Assembly: GCA_000504425.1 (NCBI GenBank)
Contig: KI632513.1
Span: forward strand, 3,250,138-3,314,137
DNA length: 64,000 nt
Reading direction: 5' to 3'
DNA from: Rhodopseudomonas palustris JSC-3b
Lineage (GTDB): Bacteria; Pseudomonadota; Alphaproteobacteria; Rhizobiales; Xanthobacteraceae
Each line of letters begins with the position of its first letter. Position 1 is the stretch's first letter. Positions 54,894 through 63,892 of the stretch are shown here, one piece after another. Under the pieces are notes generated by a model. The model saw only the letters and a list, made by a program, of their open reading frames with translations. It was not told the origin of the DNA and did not search any database. The translations under genes and the position numbers were made by a program.

Positions 54894-54907
54894 TCCTTAC
54901 AAGCGGA

Positions 54908-56161
54908 TCAAGACCGCAGCGGCCGTTGCAGCGCCGCGCATAATGCGCCGATGCCGAGGGTGGCGGCCGACACCGCCAGCGCGGAATCGAGGCTGCCGGT
55001 GTAATCGGTAATGGCGCCGGTGGCGAACGGGCCGAGCGTCTGGCCGACACCAAAAGCAATGGTCATGGCCGCGATCGCGCCCGGCCAAGCTGCTTGCGGA
55101 TAGTTGAAGCGCACGAACGCCGTGGTGGTGGTGACCACCGCGAAGAACGAGCCGCCGAATACTGCCGCCGACAGCGCCAGCACCGCGAGCGATGATGACG
55201 CCATCGGCAGCGCCGCGCCGACCGCGTTGACGCCAAGCACGATCGCGGTGACTGCGCCGCTATGGCCGCGCGCGATCAGCCGCCGCCACAGCCAGGGCGA
55301 GGTCAGCGCGCCAAGCCCGATCAGGCTCCAGAACAGGCTTTGCGCCAGCGCGCCGCCGCCGGCGTCGCGCACATAGGCGATCATGAAGGTCATGTAGGCG
55401 ATGTAGCCAGCGCCAAACAGAAAATAGCCGAGCAGATAGATCGCGACCGGCCGGATGGCGAACGAGCCCACCTTGGCTTCCTGGCGCGCCGCCGCGCCGT
55501 CGATCCGCAGCACCAGCAGCGGCAGCGCCAGCAGCAGCGCGATCGCTGTCAGCGCCAGCCAGGCCAGCCACCACGAGCCCGGCCCAAGGCCCTGCAGCAG
55601 AAACGGCACCACCAGCCCGGAGATCAGGATGCCGACTCCGGGGCCGATATAGAACAGCCCGATCAGCAGGCTGGCGCGTTCCGGCTCGCGCTGCGCCAGC
55701 GTCGCGGTCAGTGTGCCGCCGGCCACGAACGCAACGGCGGCGCCAAGCCCGGCCAGCAGCCGCGCCAGACCGATCGCGAGAAAATTGCCGGACAGCGCGC
55801 ACAGCGCCAGCGACAGCACGCAGGCGAGCGTGCCGGCCTGCACCAGCGCCAGCAGGGGGAAGCGCCGGCTGAGCCGGGCGGCGACCAGCGCGCCGGCGAG
55901 ATAGCCGGCGGCGTTGACGGTATTTTGCAGACCGGCAGCCGAATAGCTCCAGTCCAGCGAGTCGCGCATGTCTGGCAGCAGCAGCGAATAGGCAAAGCGG
56001 CCGATGCCGAGGCTGATGGTCGGTGCCAGCGCCAATGTCAGCACCAGGCGCGCGGTCGGCGGCCGGGTCTTGTCGATCCTGCTCAAGCGTTTCTCCCGCT
56101 TGAATTTGTGCCGTGCTTTCGCGGTTGCCGCAACAGCGCTGGCCGGAACCGCGCTTGCCAA
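54908..56161 (-). CDS. MFS transporter, YbfB/YjiJ type
   Basis: 417 residues, 12 predicted membrane helices. The N-terminal 'LALAPTISLGIGRFAYSLLL' and 'WSYSAAGLQNTVNAAGYLAG' are typical of the YbfB/YjiJ subfamily; the helix 4-5 loop 'RLLAGLGAAVAFVAGGTLTA' follows. Substrate unknown. ATG 56161 adds a basic leader of about 35 residues before helix 1; a start nearer the first helix is possible. Confidence 0.88.
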   Translation of the reverse strand: MASAVPASAVAATAKARHKFKREKRLSRIDKTRPPTARLVLTLALAPTISLGIGRFAYSLLLPDMRDSLDWSYSAAGLQNTVNAAGYLAGALVAARLSRRFPLLALVQAGTLACVLSLALCALSGNFLAIGLARLLAGLGAAVAFVAGGTLTATLAQREPERASLLIGLFYIGPGVGILISGLVVPFLLQGLGPGSWWLAWLALTAIALLLALPLLVLRIDGAAARQEAKVGSFAIRPVAIYLLGYFLFGAGYIAYMTFMIAYVRDAGGGALAQSLFWSLIGLGALTSPWLWRRLIARGHSGAVTAIVLGVNAVGAALPMASSSLAVLALSAAVFGGSFFAVVTTTTAFVRFNYPQAAWPGAIAAMTIAFGVGQTLGPFATGAITDYTGSLDSALAVSAATLGIGALCAALQRPLRS

Positions 56162-56207
56162 TCCGGCAGCGGCGCTTTAGCACTCCGGCACAATTCCATT
56201 GTCCACT

Positions 56208-56294
56208 CGTCATGCCCGGCGCTGCGCCGGCATCCGCGTTTTTCGAGCTGCACAGCCAGACGTGGATGGCCGGGATCAGCCTGGCCATGACTCA
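56208..56294. repeat. Dispersed palindromic repeat, family A (diverged copy)
   Basis: CGTCATGCCCGGCGCTGCGC, CCAGACGTGGATGGCCGGGA and TCAGCCTGGCCATGAC are the same blocks in the opposite orientation to the copy at 2853. It lies in the short gap upstream of leuB and ends 18 bp before its start codon. Confidence 0.7.
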
Positions 56295-56311
56295 TCATGA
56301 GGAATTCGATC

Positions 56312-57424
56312 ATGGCGACGCATAAACTGCTTCTTCTGCCCGGCGACGGCATCGGCACCGAGGTGATGGCCGAGGTGAAGCGCCTGATCGACTGGCTCAA
56401 TTCGGCCGGCATCGCCAAGTTCGAGACCGAGGACGGCCTGGTCGGCGGCGCCTCCTATGACGCCGACAAGGTGGCGATCACCGACGCCACCATGGCAAAG
56501 GCCCACGCCTCCGACGCCGTGATCTTTGGCGCGGTCGGCGGTCCGAAGTGGGACGGCGTGCCCTATGAGGCCCGCCCGGAAGCCGGCCTGCTGCGGCTGC
56601 GCAAGGATCTCGGCCTGTTCGCCAATCTGCGCCCGGCGGTGTGCTACCCGGCGCTGGCCGATGCCTCCAGCCTGAAGCGCGAGGTGGTCGAAGGCCTCGA
56701 CATCATGATCGTGCGCGAGCTGACCGGCGGCGTCTATTTCGGCGAGCCCAAGACCATCACCGACCTCGGCAATGGCCAGAAGCGCGCGGTCGACACCCAG
56801 CTCTATGAAACCTACGAGATCGACCGCATCGCCCGCGTCGCCTTCGACCTGGCGCGCAAGCGCCGCAACAAGGTGACCTCGATGGAAAAGCGCAACGTCA
56901 TGAAGACCGGCGTGCTTTGGAACGAGGTGGTCACCGCGGTCCATAAGGCCGATTACGCCGACGTCGCCCTCGACCACCAGCTCGCCGATTCCGGCGGCAT
57001 GAACCTCGTGAAGTGGCCGAAGCAGTTCGACGTGATCGTCACCGACAATCTGTTCGGCGACATCCTGTCCGACATCGCCGCGATGCTGACCGGCTCGCTC
57101 GGCATGCTGCCCTCGGCCTCGCTCGGCGCGGTCGATGCCGCCACCGGCAAGCGCAAGTCGATGTATGAGCCGGTGCACGGCTCGGCGCCGGACATTGCCG
57201 GCAAGGGCCTCGCCAATCCGGTGGCAATGCTGGCCTCGTTCGGCATGGCGCTGCGTTATTCGCTCGATATGGGCGATCTCGCCGACAAGCTCGATCAGGC
57301 GATCGCCGCGGTGCTGGCCAAGGGTCTGCGCACTGCCGACATCAAGTCGGAAGGCACCACCGTGGTCTCGACCTCGCAGATGGGCGAGGCGATCCTGAAG
57401 GAAATGCAGGCGCAGCTGTCGTAA
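56312..57424 (+). CDS. leuB: 3-Isopropylmalate dehydrogenase
   Basis: Oxidatively decarboxylates 3-isopropylmalate in leucine synthesis. 370 residues: '[20 protein letters not shown]', '[20 protein letters not shown]', '[15 protein letters not shown]', '[15 protein letters not shown]', '[20 protein letters not shown]', '[19 protein letters not shown]'. ATG 56312 is preceded by GAGGAA; the upstream ATG 56297 contains that ribosome-binding site and is rejected. Single gene here; leuCD are not in the window. Confidence 0.97.
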   Translation: MATHKLLLLPGDGIGTEVMAEVKRLIDWLNSAGIAKFETEDGLVGGASYDADKVAITDATMAKAHASDAVIFGAVGGPKWDGVPYEARPEAGLLRLRKDLGLFANLRPAVCYPALADASSLKREVVEGLDIMIVRELTGGVYFGEPKTITDLGNGQKRAVDTQLYETYEIDRIARVAFDLARKRRNKVTSMEKRNVMKTGVLWNEVVTAVHKADYADVALDHQLADSGGMNLVKWPKQFDVIVTDNLFGDILSDIAAMLTGSLGMLPSASLGAVDAATGKRKSMYEPVHGSAPDIAGKGLANPVAMLASFGMALRYSLDMGDLADKLDQAIAAVLAKGLRTADIKSEGTTVVSTSQMGEAILKEMQAQLS

Positions 57425-57467
57425 CCGCAGCCGTCGCTTCCGAAGGTCCAAAAACCGAGGCGACCTC

Positions 57468-57625
57468 CCTCCCCCTTGCGGGTTCGCAAGGGGGAGGGAG
57501 GAGCTGGCCGCTATGGCGGCCACTTCGCTGGAAAACGCTTCGACCGGCAGTGAAGAGCCATTCCATACGGGGTAGCCGGGCTCGTCCCGGCCATTGACGT
57601 CTCTGATCCTGCGAAGCTTTTAAGT
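57468..57625. repeat. Family B and truncated family A repeats after leuB
   Basis: CCTCCCTCCCCCTTGCGGGT-TCGCAAGGGGGAGGGAGG (57465-57503) is a perfect-looking hairpin that could also terminate leuB. It is followed by a family A fragment (GGCTCGTCCCGGCCATTGAC near 57578). Confidence 0.7.
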
Positions 57626-57641
57626 AAAGCGAGCCGCTGGC

Positions 57642-59078
57642 TCAGCGGCTGCCAGGCCAGAAATCCGACGATGACGGACGCGGTTCGGGCGGCGGGCGGC
57701 GCTTGACCGGCTTCTTGCGCGCCGGCGGCTGCTCCGGCTCGCTGCTTTTTGCCCCGCCCAGCCGCTTGAGCGCGGCATCGGCGGCACGCTCGCCGCTGTC
57801 CCAGGCGCCTTCCACCGTGCCCCACAGCGTTTCGTGGGTGGCTTCGCCGGCCATGAACAGATTGCCGAGCGGCTCGGCGAGCACCCGGCGCGACGATTGT
57901 CCGCCCGGCTGCGCCGCCGACATCGCGCCCATGACCAGCGGATTGGCATTCCAGCTTGTGGCGCTGGCGCGCTTGACGCCGGCCACCGCCTCGCTGCCAA
58001 ACAATTTGCCGAGCCATTCCTTGGCGAAATCGATCATCGCCGCCTCGCCCTGCTGGGCCAGCTCGCGGCCGAATGCGCCCGCGACATCGACCGTGCACAG
58101 CGACGAACCGCCGAGATTGGCGACCAGAAAGCCGGTGCGCGCATCGGAGCTGCGCTCGATCATGATCTCGTCCTTGGCAAGGCCGAGCCGATTGCCGGCG
58201 AGCTGCAACGCAATGCGATCAAAGCTGCCGAGCGACAGTTTGGCGGCGGCATCGAGCTGGCGCTTGGGCAGCTCGGGCGCAAATTTAATGGCGCCGGAGC
58301 CGAGCACATTGCTCGACACCGTGAGGATCGCGGCGCGCGCGCTGATGCGCCCGGCCGGCGTTTCCACCGCGACATCGCGATTGCTCCAGACGATGCGCTG
58401 CGCTGGCGTCGACAGCGCCACCGGCAAACCCTCGGCGAGCTTGCCAAGCAGCGCGCCAACCCCAGGACGGCACGCCACCATCGCCACGCGGTCCTGCGCG
58501 CGAAACTGATCGAGCGCCGACAGGTCCTTGAGGTCCTTGCCGCTGGCATAGGGCCCGAGCAGAAATTCCACGGTCGAGGTCCAATCGCCAAGGTCGCGCG
58601 GCAGCGCTGCGGCGCAGGCGATATCGGCCTTGCGCGCCGCCTCGTCGAGCGCGCGGCTGGCGCGCACCAGCGTGACCAGCAGGTCCTCGCTCTCGCTCGG
58701 GCGGGCGTTGCGGCGGCCGATCCGCAATTTCTGGCCGGGCGGCGCCGAGGCGACATCAAGGCCGGCGCCGCGCGCCAGCTTCACCAGCGCATTGCTTTCC
58801 GGATTATGCAGCCAGGCAGCGCCGCGATCATAGGGCACGTCAAAACTGCTGAGATCGGTCTGGCAGCGGCCACCGAGCTGCGGCGCGGCATCGATCACGA
58901 TCACCTTGCGGCCCGCGGCGACGATGCGGCGCGCGGCGGCAATGCCGGCAGCCCCGGCACCGATCACCACGATATCGGCTTCACGCGGCAGCGGCGCGGC
59001 ACGGGCGCGCTCACCGCAGGCCGGCACAAGCACGGCCGCCGCCGAGGCCGCCAAGAACCCGCGGCGGGACAACATCAT
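57642..59078 (-). CDS. Tat-exported FAD-dependent amine oxidase-like protein
   Basis: 478 residues. Twin-arginine signal 'SRRGFLAASAAAVLVPA' at the N-terminus, then a Rossmann FAD site 'DIVVIGAGAAGIAAARRIVA' (about 35-54), 'GGRCQTDLSSFDVPYDRGAA' (amine-oxidase type), and a C-terminal FAD contact 'LGNLFMAGEATHETLWGTVE'. The last 40 residues are Pro/Lys/Arg-rich. Resembles monoamine/polyamine oxidases; the substrate is unknown. It is convergent with leuB. Confidence 0.88.
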   Translation of the reverse strand: MMLSRRGFLAASAAAVLVPACGERARAAPLPREADIVVIGAGAAGIAAARRIVAAGRKVIVIDAAPQLGGRCQTDLSSFDVPYDRGAAWLHNPESNALVKLARGAGLDVASAPPGQKLRIGRRNARPSESEDLLVTLVRASRALDEAARKADIACAAALPRDLGDWTSTVEFLLGPYASGKDLKDLSALDQFRAQDRVAMVACRPGVGALLGKLAEGLPVALSTPAQRIVWSNRDVAVETPAGRISARAAILTVSSNVLGSGAIKFAPELPKRQLDAAAKLSLGSFDRIALQLAGNRLGLAKDEIMIERSSDARTGFLVANLGGSSLCTVDVAGAFGRELAQQGEAAMIDFAKEWLGKLFGSEAVAGVKRASATSWNANPLVMGAMSAAQPGGQSSRRVLAEPLGNLFMAGEATHETLWGTVEGAWDSGERAADAALKRLGGAKSSEPEQPPARKKPVKRRPPPEPRPSSSDFWPGSR

Positions 59079-59250
59079 CCGATCACTTCCAAATTCTGCG
59101 AATCCGAGCAGGCGGCTGCGAACTTGCCGTATCGCGCCTTCGCGGGCAACTTAAATGGTTAACGAGAACTGAATCCGCCCCGGCAGTGAACCAAATTGAA
59201 ACGGCTGGCGGCCATCATGATTCGAAAACCGCATCGACTTGGAAGCAATC

Positions 59251-60108
59251 ATGGGCATGCTGCTCGACCGGATCGGCAAAGTCATCACCGACTACCTGCA
59301 GAAGGAAGTGTCCGGCTATGAGCCGTTCACGCCGAGCGATCCGGAGCTGCTGCACCAGCTGATGAAACCCGGCGATGTGTTGCTGGTCGAAGGCAACAGC
59401 CGGATTTCCGGCATCATCAAATATCTGACGCAATCGACCTGGAGCCACGCCGCGCTCTATGTCGGCGAGATTCAGGGCGCCAGCGGCCCGGACGGCGAGC
59501 CGCATGTGCTGGTCGAGGCCAATATCGGCGAGGGCGTCGCATCATCACCGCTGTCGCGCTACCTGCAATATCACACCCGGCTATGCCGCCCGGTCGGGCT
59601 GTCCGATGAGGACCGGCATACCGTGTGCCGCTACGCCATCGACCGGATCGGCTATGGCTATGACACCAAGAACATCATCGATCTGATGCGCTATCTGGTG
59701 CCGATGCCGTTTCCACAGCGCTGGCGGCGGCGCATGATCGCGTTCGGCTCCGGCCATCCCACCAAAATCATCTGCTCGGCGCTGATCGCGCAGGCGTTTG
59801 ACGCGGTGCGCTATCCAATTCTGCCCAAAATCACCACCGCCGGCTCGCGTCAGGCGCGCCGCGAGATCCTGCACATCCGGCATTCGTCGCTGTACATGCC
59901 GCGCGATTTCGACATTTCGCCCTATTTCGAGGTGGTGAAGCCGACCATTGTCGCCGGCTTCGACTACACCGCGCTGCATTGGGCCGATAAGCAGAAGCCG
60001 CTGTCGGAGACCGAGACGTTCGATCCGTTCCACGATCCGGCCTCGCCGCCGGTGTTTCCGGCAACGGCATCGGATGGCGGCGCCGCTTCGCCGGAGCTTG
60101 CGGCGTAA
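59251..60108 (+). CDS. YiiX/YebB-like NlpC/P60-type hydrolase
   Basis: 285 residues. A permuted papain-like peptidase fold: His in 'TQSTWSHAALYVGEIQG' (about 66-82), 'HVLVEANIGEGV', and the catalytic Cys in 'PTKIICSALIAQAFDAVRYP' (about 170-190). No signal peptide is evident, so it may be cytoplasmic or membrane-peripheral. ATG 59251 is used (TTG 59239 is in frame). It may act on peptidoglycan fragments or lipids; not established. Cotranscribed at most with the EI24 gene 90 bp downstream. Confidence 0.83.
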   Translation: MGMLLDRIGKVITDYLQKEVSGYEPFTPSDPELLHQLMKPGDVLLVEGNSRISGIIKYLTQSTWSHAALYVGEIQGASGPDGEPHVLVEANIGEGVASSPLSRYLQYHTRLCRPVGLSDEDRHTVCRYAIDRIGYGYDTKNIIDLMRYLVPMPFPQRWRRRMIAFGSGHPTKIICSALIAQAFDAVRYPILPKITTAGSRQARREILHIRHSSLYMPRDFDISPYFEVVKPTIVAGFDYTALHWADKQKPLSETETFDPFHDPASPPVFPATASDGGAASPELAA

Positions 60109-60198
60109 TAGCGCCGCTTGCGGCGCAGATCGCCTTGATCTTGTCCCAGCGATCCGGGATGTCTAGCTCTGCCAAGGCTTTTGCAGAGGACTCGCCAG

Positions 60199-60951
60199 AT
60201 GATCAATGCCGCCATCAAGGCTCTGAACCAGATCCTGTCGCCGCCGATGCGATCGATCCTGTGGCGCTCGATCGCGCTGGCGCTGGCGCTGATCACGGTG
60301 GCCGCGATCGGACTGCAGCGTACCTTGAGCTGGTTCGCCACCTCCGGCGAAAGCTGGGCCGAGATGGCGCTCGGCTCCGGCTTTCAGACCCCGCTGCACA
60401 TCCTGTCCTGGATCGTGTCGATCGCGGCCGGGCTCGGCGTGGTGCTGGGCGCGGTGTTTCTGATGCCGGCGGTGACCTCGCTGGTCGCGGGCTTCTTCGT
60501 CGATGACGTCGCCGACTTTGTCGAGCGCGACTCCTACCCGGCGGAGCGTCCGGGCACCGCCGTGCCGTTCGGCACCGCGATGCTGCACACCGCGCGCACC
60601 GCGGCGCTGACCATTCTGGTCTATCTGTTGGCGCTGCCGTTTGTGTTCATCGCCGGCGCCGGCTTCATCGCGTTCTTTGTCGCGACCGCGTGGCTACTCG
60701 GCCGAGAATATTTCGATCTCGCCGCGATGCGTTTCCGCTCTCCCGCCGAGGCCAAGGCGCTGCGTCAGGAGAATTCCAGCACGGTGTTTCTCGCCGGGCT
60801 GGTGATCGCCGGCTTCGTGTCGATCCCGATCGTCAACCTCGCGACGCCGCTCTTCGGCATGGCGTTCATGGTGCATCTGCACAAGCGATTGTCCGGCCCG
60901 CGGCCCGAACTGCTGCGGCCTGAGCGCAAGCCCGATCTGCCGCTCGGTTAG
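60199..60951 (+). CDS. EI24/CysZ-like membrane protein
   Basis: 250 residues from ATG 60199. Hydrophobic segments: 'SIALALALITVAAIGL' (about 27-42), 'HILSWIVSIAAGLGVVLGAV' (about 67-86), 'LTILVYLLALPFVFIAGAGF' (about 137-156) and 'FLAGLVIAGFVSIPIVNLAT' (about 200-220), with the EI24-type motif 'GREYFDLAAMRFRSPAEA'. The CysZ relatives move sulfate, but no sulfur-assimilation gene is nearby, so transport of sulfate is only a possibility. Confidence 0.82.
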   Translation: MINAAIKALNQILSPPMRSILWRSIALALALITVAAIGLQRTLSWFATSGESWAEMALGSGFQTPLHILSWIVSIAAGLGVVLGAVFLMPAVTSLVAGFFVDDVADFVERDSYPAERPGTAVPFGTAMLHTARTAALTILVYLLALPFVFIAGAGFIAFFVATAWLLGREYFDLAAMRFRSPAEAKALRQENSSTVFLAGLVIAGFVSIPIVNLATPLFGMAFMVHLHKRLSGPRPELLRPERKPDLPLG

Positions 60952-60959
60952 TCGTCCGA

Positions 60960-61140
60960 CCAATGACCCGTCATGCCCGCGTTTTGTCGCGGGCAGCGGC
61001 CCCTCCCTCCCCCCCTTGCGGGGAAGGTGGCCGGCCGTAGGCCGGTCGGGTGGGGGTAAGCCACGCATCGGTGCATTGAGCCCCCACCCCGGCCTCCGCT
61101 TCGCTCGGCCGCCCCTCCCCCGCGAAGGGAGGGATACCGC
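60960..61140. repeat. Family A fragment and family B repeats before nth
   Basis: CCCGTCATGCCCGCGTTTTG and TCGCGGGCAGCGG (60966-60997) are a family A fragment. Then come CCCTCCCCCCTTGCGGGGAA, GGCCGGCCGTAGGCCGGTCG (61029-61048) and CCCCTCCCCCGCGAAGGGAG (61112-61131), which are family B arms. No gene. Confidence 0.7.
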
Positions 61141-61171
61141 AGGGCTCGGCGAAGGAGCCGCAGGCGCAGCA

Positions 61172-61927
61172 CTACACCGTCTTCTCCGGCCAGCGGCACA
61201 GATCGTTGATCAGGCAGCTCTCGCAGCGCGGTTTGCGCGCGAGGCAGGTGTAGCGGCCGTGCAGGATCAGCCAATGATGGGCGTGGCGCATGAACGCGGC
61301 CGGAATCACGCGCTCCAGCCCAAGCTCGACCGCGAGCGGCGTGTCGCCGGGTGCAAGCCCAGTGCGGTTGGCGACGCGGAACACATGGGTATCGACCGCC
61401 ATGGTCGGCTGACCGAACGCGACGTTCAGCACCACATTGGCGGTCTTGCGGCCCGCGCCGGGCAGGCTCTCCAGCGCCTCGCGGCTATCGGGCACCACGC
61501 CGCCAAAATCGTCGATCAGCTTCTGTGACAGCGCGATCACGTTCTTGGCCTTGTTGCGATACAGGCCGATGGTCTTGATGAAATCGCGCAGCCGCTCCTC
61601 GCCGAGATCGACCATTTTTTGCGGGGTATCGGCGATGGCGAACAGCTCGCGCGTCGCCTTGTTGACGCCGGCATCGGTGGCCTGCGCCGACAGCACCACC
61701 GCCACCAGCAGCGTGAACGGATTGAAGTGCTCAAGCTCGCTTTTCGGCTCCGGACTGGCCTGCTGGAACCTCGCAAACGCGGTGGTGATCTCGGCTTCGC
61801 TCCAGGGCGCCGTCTGCGGCCGGCTCGCGAGTTTGCGCGCGCTGGCGGCTCTCGGCGGCCGCTTGACCCCTGCCACTTTGCCGGCAGCGCTGCCGCGCTT
61901 GGCCGGCGTCGTTGTCGATTTCGCCAT
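61172..61927 (-). CDS. nth: Endonuclease III
   Basis: Glycosylase/AP lyase removing oxidised pyrimidines. 251 residues: a basic N-tail of about 40, then the HhH-GPD fold with 'VVLSAQATDAGVNKATRELF', helix-hairpin-helix 'LESLPGAGRKTANVVLNVAF' (catalytic Lys in GRKTA), catalytic Asp in 'TMAVDTHVFRVANRTGL', and the iron-sulfur Cys set 'CLARKPRCESCLINDLC'. ATG 61927 (MAKSTTTP) is used; ATG 61993 is in frame but overlaps the divergent promoter. Confidence 0.95.
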   Translation of the reverse strand: MAKSTTTPAKRGSAAGKVAGVKRPPRAASARKLASRPQTAPWSEAEITTAFARFQQASPEPKSELEHFNPFTLLVAVVLSAQATDAGVNKATRELFAIADTPQKMVDLGEERLRDFIKTIGLYRNKAKNVIALSQKLIDDFGGVVPDSREALESLPGAGRKTANVVLNVAFGQPTMAVDTHVFRVANRTGLAPGDTPLAVELGLERVIPAAFMRHAHHWLILHGRYTCLARKPRCESCLINDLCRWPEKTV

Positions 61928-62074
61928 GCTGTTCCTCACCCTCGCTGCGGACCGGAGCGCTTCGCCAGCGCCGCCGGCGCGTTTTATCATCAAGCGCGCC
62001 GCGCGGCGCCCCCTGCGCCAAAGCTATTCGGAAAGCGGGTGGGCATTGGCGCCGCGATCACTAGATTCGAGCGC

Positions 62075-62968
62075 ATGACCATGACCGTCACAGCATCGAT
62101 CGACCCGCACCGCGACCCGGCTCTGCCAGCGGCGGCACTGCGCGATTATGACAGCGTGCGCCGCGCGATCGCGTTCATGTCACAGCATTGGCGCAGCCAG
62201 CCGCCGATCGAGGCGGTGGCCGAAGCGGCCGCGCTGACACCGGATGAGCTGCATTTGCTGTTCCGGCGCTGGGCCGGCCTGACGCCCAAAGCGTTCCTGC
62301 AGGCGCTGACGCTCGACTATGCCAAAAACCTGCTGCGCGATTCCGCCAGCGTGCTCGACGCCGCGCTCGCCAGCGGTCTGTCCGGCCCGGGCCGGCTGCA
62401 TGATCTGTTCGTCAGCCACGAGGCGATGTCGCCGGGTGAATGGAAAAGCGGCGGCGCCGGCTTGCTGCTGACTTACGGCTTCCACCCCTCGCCGTTCGGC
62501 AGCGCGGTGGTGATCGCCTCGCCGCGCGGCCTGACCGGGCTGGCGTTCGCCGATCCCGGCGAGGAGATGGCAGCGCTCGCCGACATGCAGCGGCGCTGGC
62601 CGCGCGCCAGCTACCAGCAGGACGACGCAGGCACCGCGGCGCTGGCGCAGCGGGTGTTCGATCCGGCGCGCTGGCGGGCCGACCAGCCGCTGCGGGTGGT
62701 GCTGATCGGCAGCGATTTCGAGATCAGGGTGTGGCAGACGCTGCTGAAAATCCCGATGGGCCGCGCGGTCAGCTATTCCGACATCGCCGGCCATCTCGGC
62801 GCCGCCAAGGCGGCGCGCGCGGTCGGCGCCGCGGTCGGGCGCAATCCGATCTCATTCGTGGTGCCGTGCCATCGCGCGCTCGGCAAAGGCGGCGCGATCA
62901 CCGGCTATCATTGGGGCCTGACCCGCAAGCAGGCGATGCTGGGTTGGGAGGCCGGGCACAGCCAGTAG
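62075..62968 (+). CDS. AraC-type HTH plus methylguanine-DNA methyltransferase fusion (Ada-like, truncated)
   Basis: 297 residues. Residues about 20-110 are an AraC-type HTH ('SQPPIEAVAEAAALTPDELH', 'LFRRWAGLTPKAFLQALTLD'); the C-terminal 170 form O6-alkylguanine methyltransferase: 'VWQTLLKIPMGRAVSYSDIA', 'RAVGAAVGRNPISFVVPCHR' (acceptor Cys) and 'GGAITGYHWGLTRKQAML'. The Ada N-terminal Cys-rich methylphosphotriester domain is missing, so it cannot be activated like E. coli Ada. ATG 62075; ATG 62081 is an alternative. Divergent from nth, another repair gene. Confidence 0.9.
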   Translation: MTMTVTASIDPHRDPALPAAALRDYDSVRRAIAFMSQHWRSQPPIEAVAEAAALTPDELHLLFRRWAGLTPKAFLQALTLDYAKNLLRDSASVLDAALASGLSGPGRLHDLFVSHEAMSPGEWKSGGAGLLLTYGFHPSPFGSAVVIASPRGLTGLAFADPGEEMAALADMQRRWPRASYQQDDAGTAALAQRVFDPARWRADQPLRVVLIGSDFEIRVWQTLLKIPMGRAVSYSDIAGHLGAAKAARAVGAAVGRNPISFVVPCHRALGKGGAITGYHWGLTRKQAMLGWEAGHSQ

Positions 62969-62991
62969 AGTAGCGCAGCTTAACCCAGGGC

Positions 62992-63104
62992 GGTTGATAC
63001 CAACCACTCCGCACGTCATGGCCGGGCTCGTCCCGGCCATCTACGTCTTTGTAACTGCACGGCTTTCAAGACGTGGATGCCCGCGACAAAGCGCGGGCAT
63101 GACG
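62992..63104. repeat. Dispersed palindromic repeat, family A (extended full copy)
   Basis: Best-preserved long form: TGATACCAACCACTCCGCAC, the left hairpin ATGGCCGGGCTCGTCCCGGCCAT, CTACGTCTTTGTAACTGCAC, AAGACGTGGATGCCCGCGAC and AAAGCGCGGGCATGACG. The leader TACCAAC...CTCCGCACGTCATGG recurs at 63893 and, inverted, at about 47680. Confidence 0.85.
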
Positions 63105-63156
63105 CTCGTGAGATCGTCCGATCGTCATCTCGCTCGGTTTGAGCGATCTCACCCTT

Positions 63157-63717
63157 CTAATGATCCGAGTCGTTGCCGCCATGGCTGAGCCGATCGGACA
63201 AGGCCAGCAGCAGCGTCGAGACCACGAACACCAGATGGATGCCGATCAGCCAGGCGAGCCTGGTCGAATCATAAGCGCCGTCGAGATGCATGAACGCCTT
63301 GAGCACCTGGATCGCGGAAATCGCCACGATCGACGCCAGCAGCTTCTGCTTCAGGCCGGCGAAATCGACCTTGGTCATCCAGGCCGGCCAATCCGGGTGA
63401 TCGTTGGGATCGATGCGCGACACAAAATTCTCGTAGCCCGAGAACACCACGATCAGGATCAGGTTGGCGGTCAGCGACACGTCGATCAGCGACAGCACGC
63501 CGAGGATGATGTCGCTTTCCTTGGCCTGCGGGGCATGCAGGATGAATTCGTAAAGCAGCAGCACGAATTTGTAGAGCAGCACCGCCAGGCTGACCACCAG
63601 CCCGAAATAGAATGGCGCCATCAGCCAGCGGCTATTGAACAACACGCCTTCAAACGCGCGCTCGACCCGCTTGGTGCGCTTCGGCGGGCGCGGATTGGTC
63701 TCGCCGGTCACTCCCAT
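63157..63717 (-). CDS. YqhA-like UPF0114/TIGR00645 membrane protein
   Basis: 186 residues. A basic N-tail ('PRPPKRTKRVERAFEGVLFN') precedes three or four helices ('LMAPFYFGLVVSLAVLLYKF', 'IILGVLSLIDVSLTANLILI', 'LLASIVAISAIQVLKAFMHL', 'LAWLIGIHLVFVVSTLLLAL'). The family block 'SGYENFVSRIDPNDHPDW' is clear. GGAGG precedes ATG 63717. Function unknown. Confidence 0.92.
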   Translation of the reverse strand: MGVTGETNPRPPKRTKRVERAFEGVLFNSRWLMAPFYFGLVVSLAVLLYKFVLLLYEFILHAPQAKESDIILGVLSLIDVSLTANLILIVVFSGYENFVSRIDPNDHPDWPAWMTKVDFAGLKQKLLASIVAISAIQVLKAFMHLDGAYDSTRLAWLIGIHLVFVVSTLLLALSDRLSHGGNDSDH

Positions 63718-63856
63718 TGCCACCTCCCATCAGTGCGGGAAGCGTAGCGAGCAAGAACTGCAAAGTCACGCCGTCCGCGACGACGTCGACCAGGATTGGT
63801 GCGGGAGCTTTATGACGGTGCGGCTAAATGCGCGCCGAGCAATCCTGCGTCCCTTG

Positions 63857-63888
63857 CGGGCCTGGATTGCTTCGCTTGCAAAGACGGC
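63857..63888. repeat. Short repeat of family E
   Basis: GGGCCTGGATTGCTTCGCTT-GCAAAGACGG matches the core of the repeat at 2987. It sits downstream of a stretch with no gene (63724-63856), in which nothing else was recognised. Confidence 0.55.
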
Positions 63889-63892
63889 CTGG

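Noticed and set aside
61619..62074. N-terminal extension of the AraC-MGMT gene
   Set aside because: The upstream part is antisense to nth; ATG 62075 gives the complete HTH-MGMT protein.
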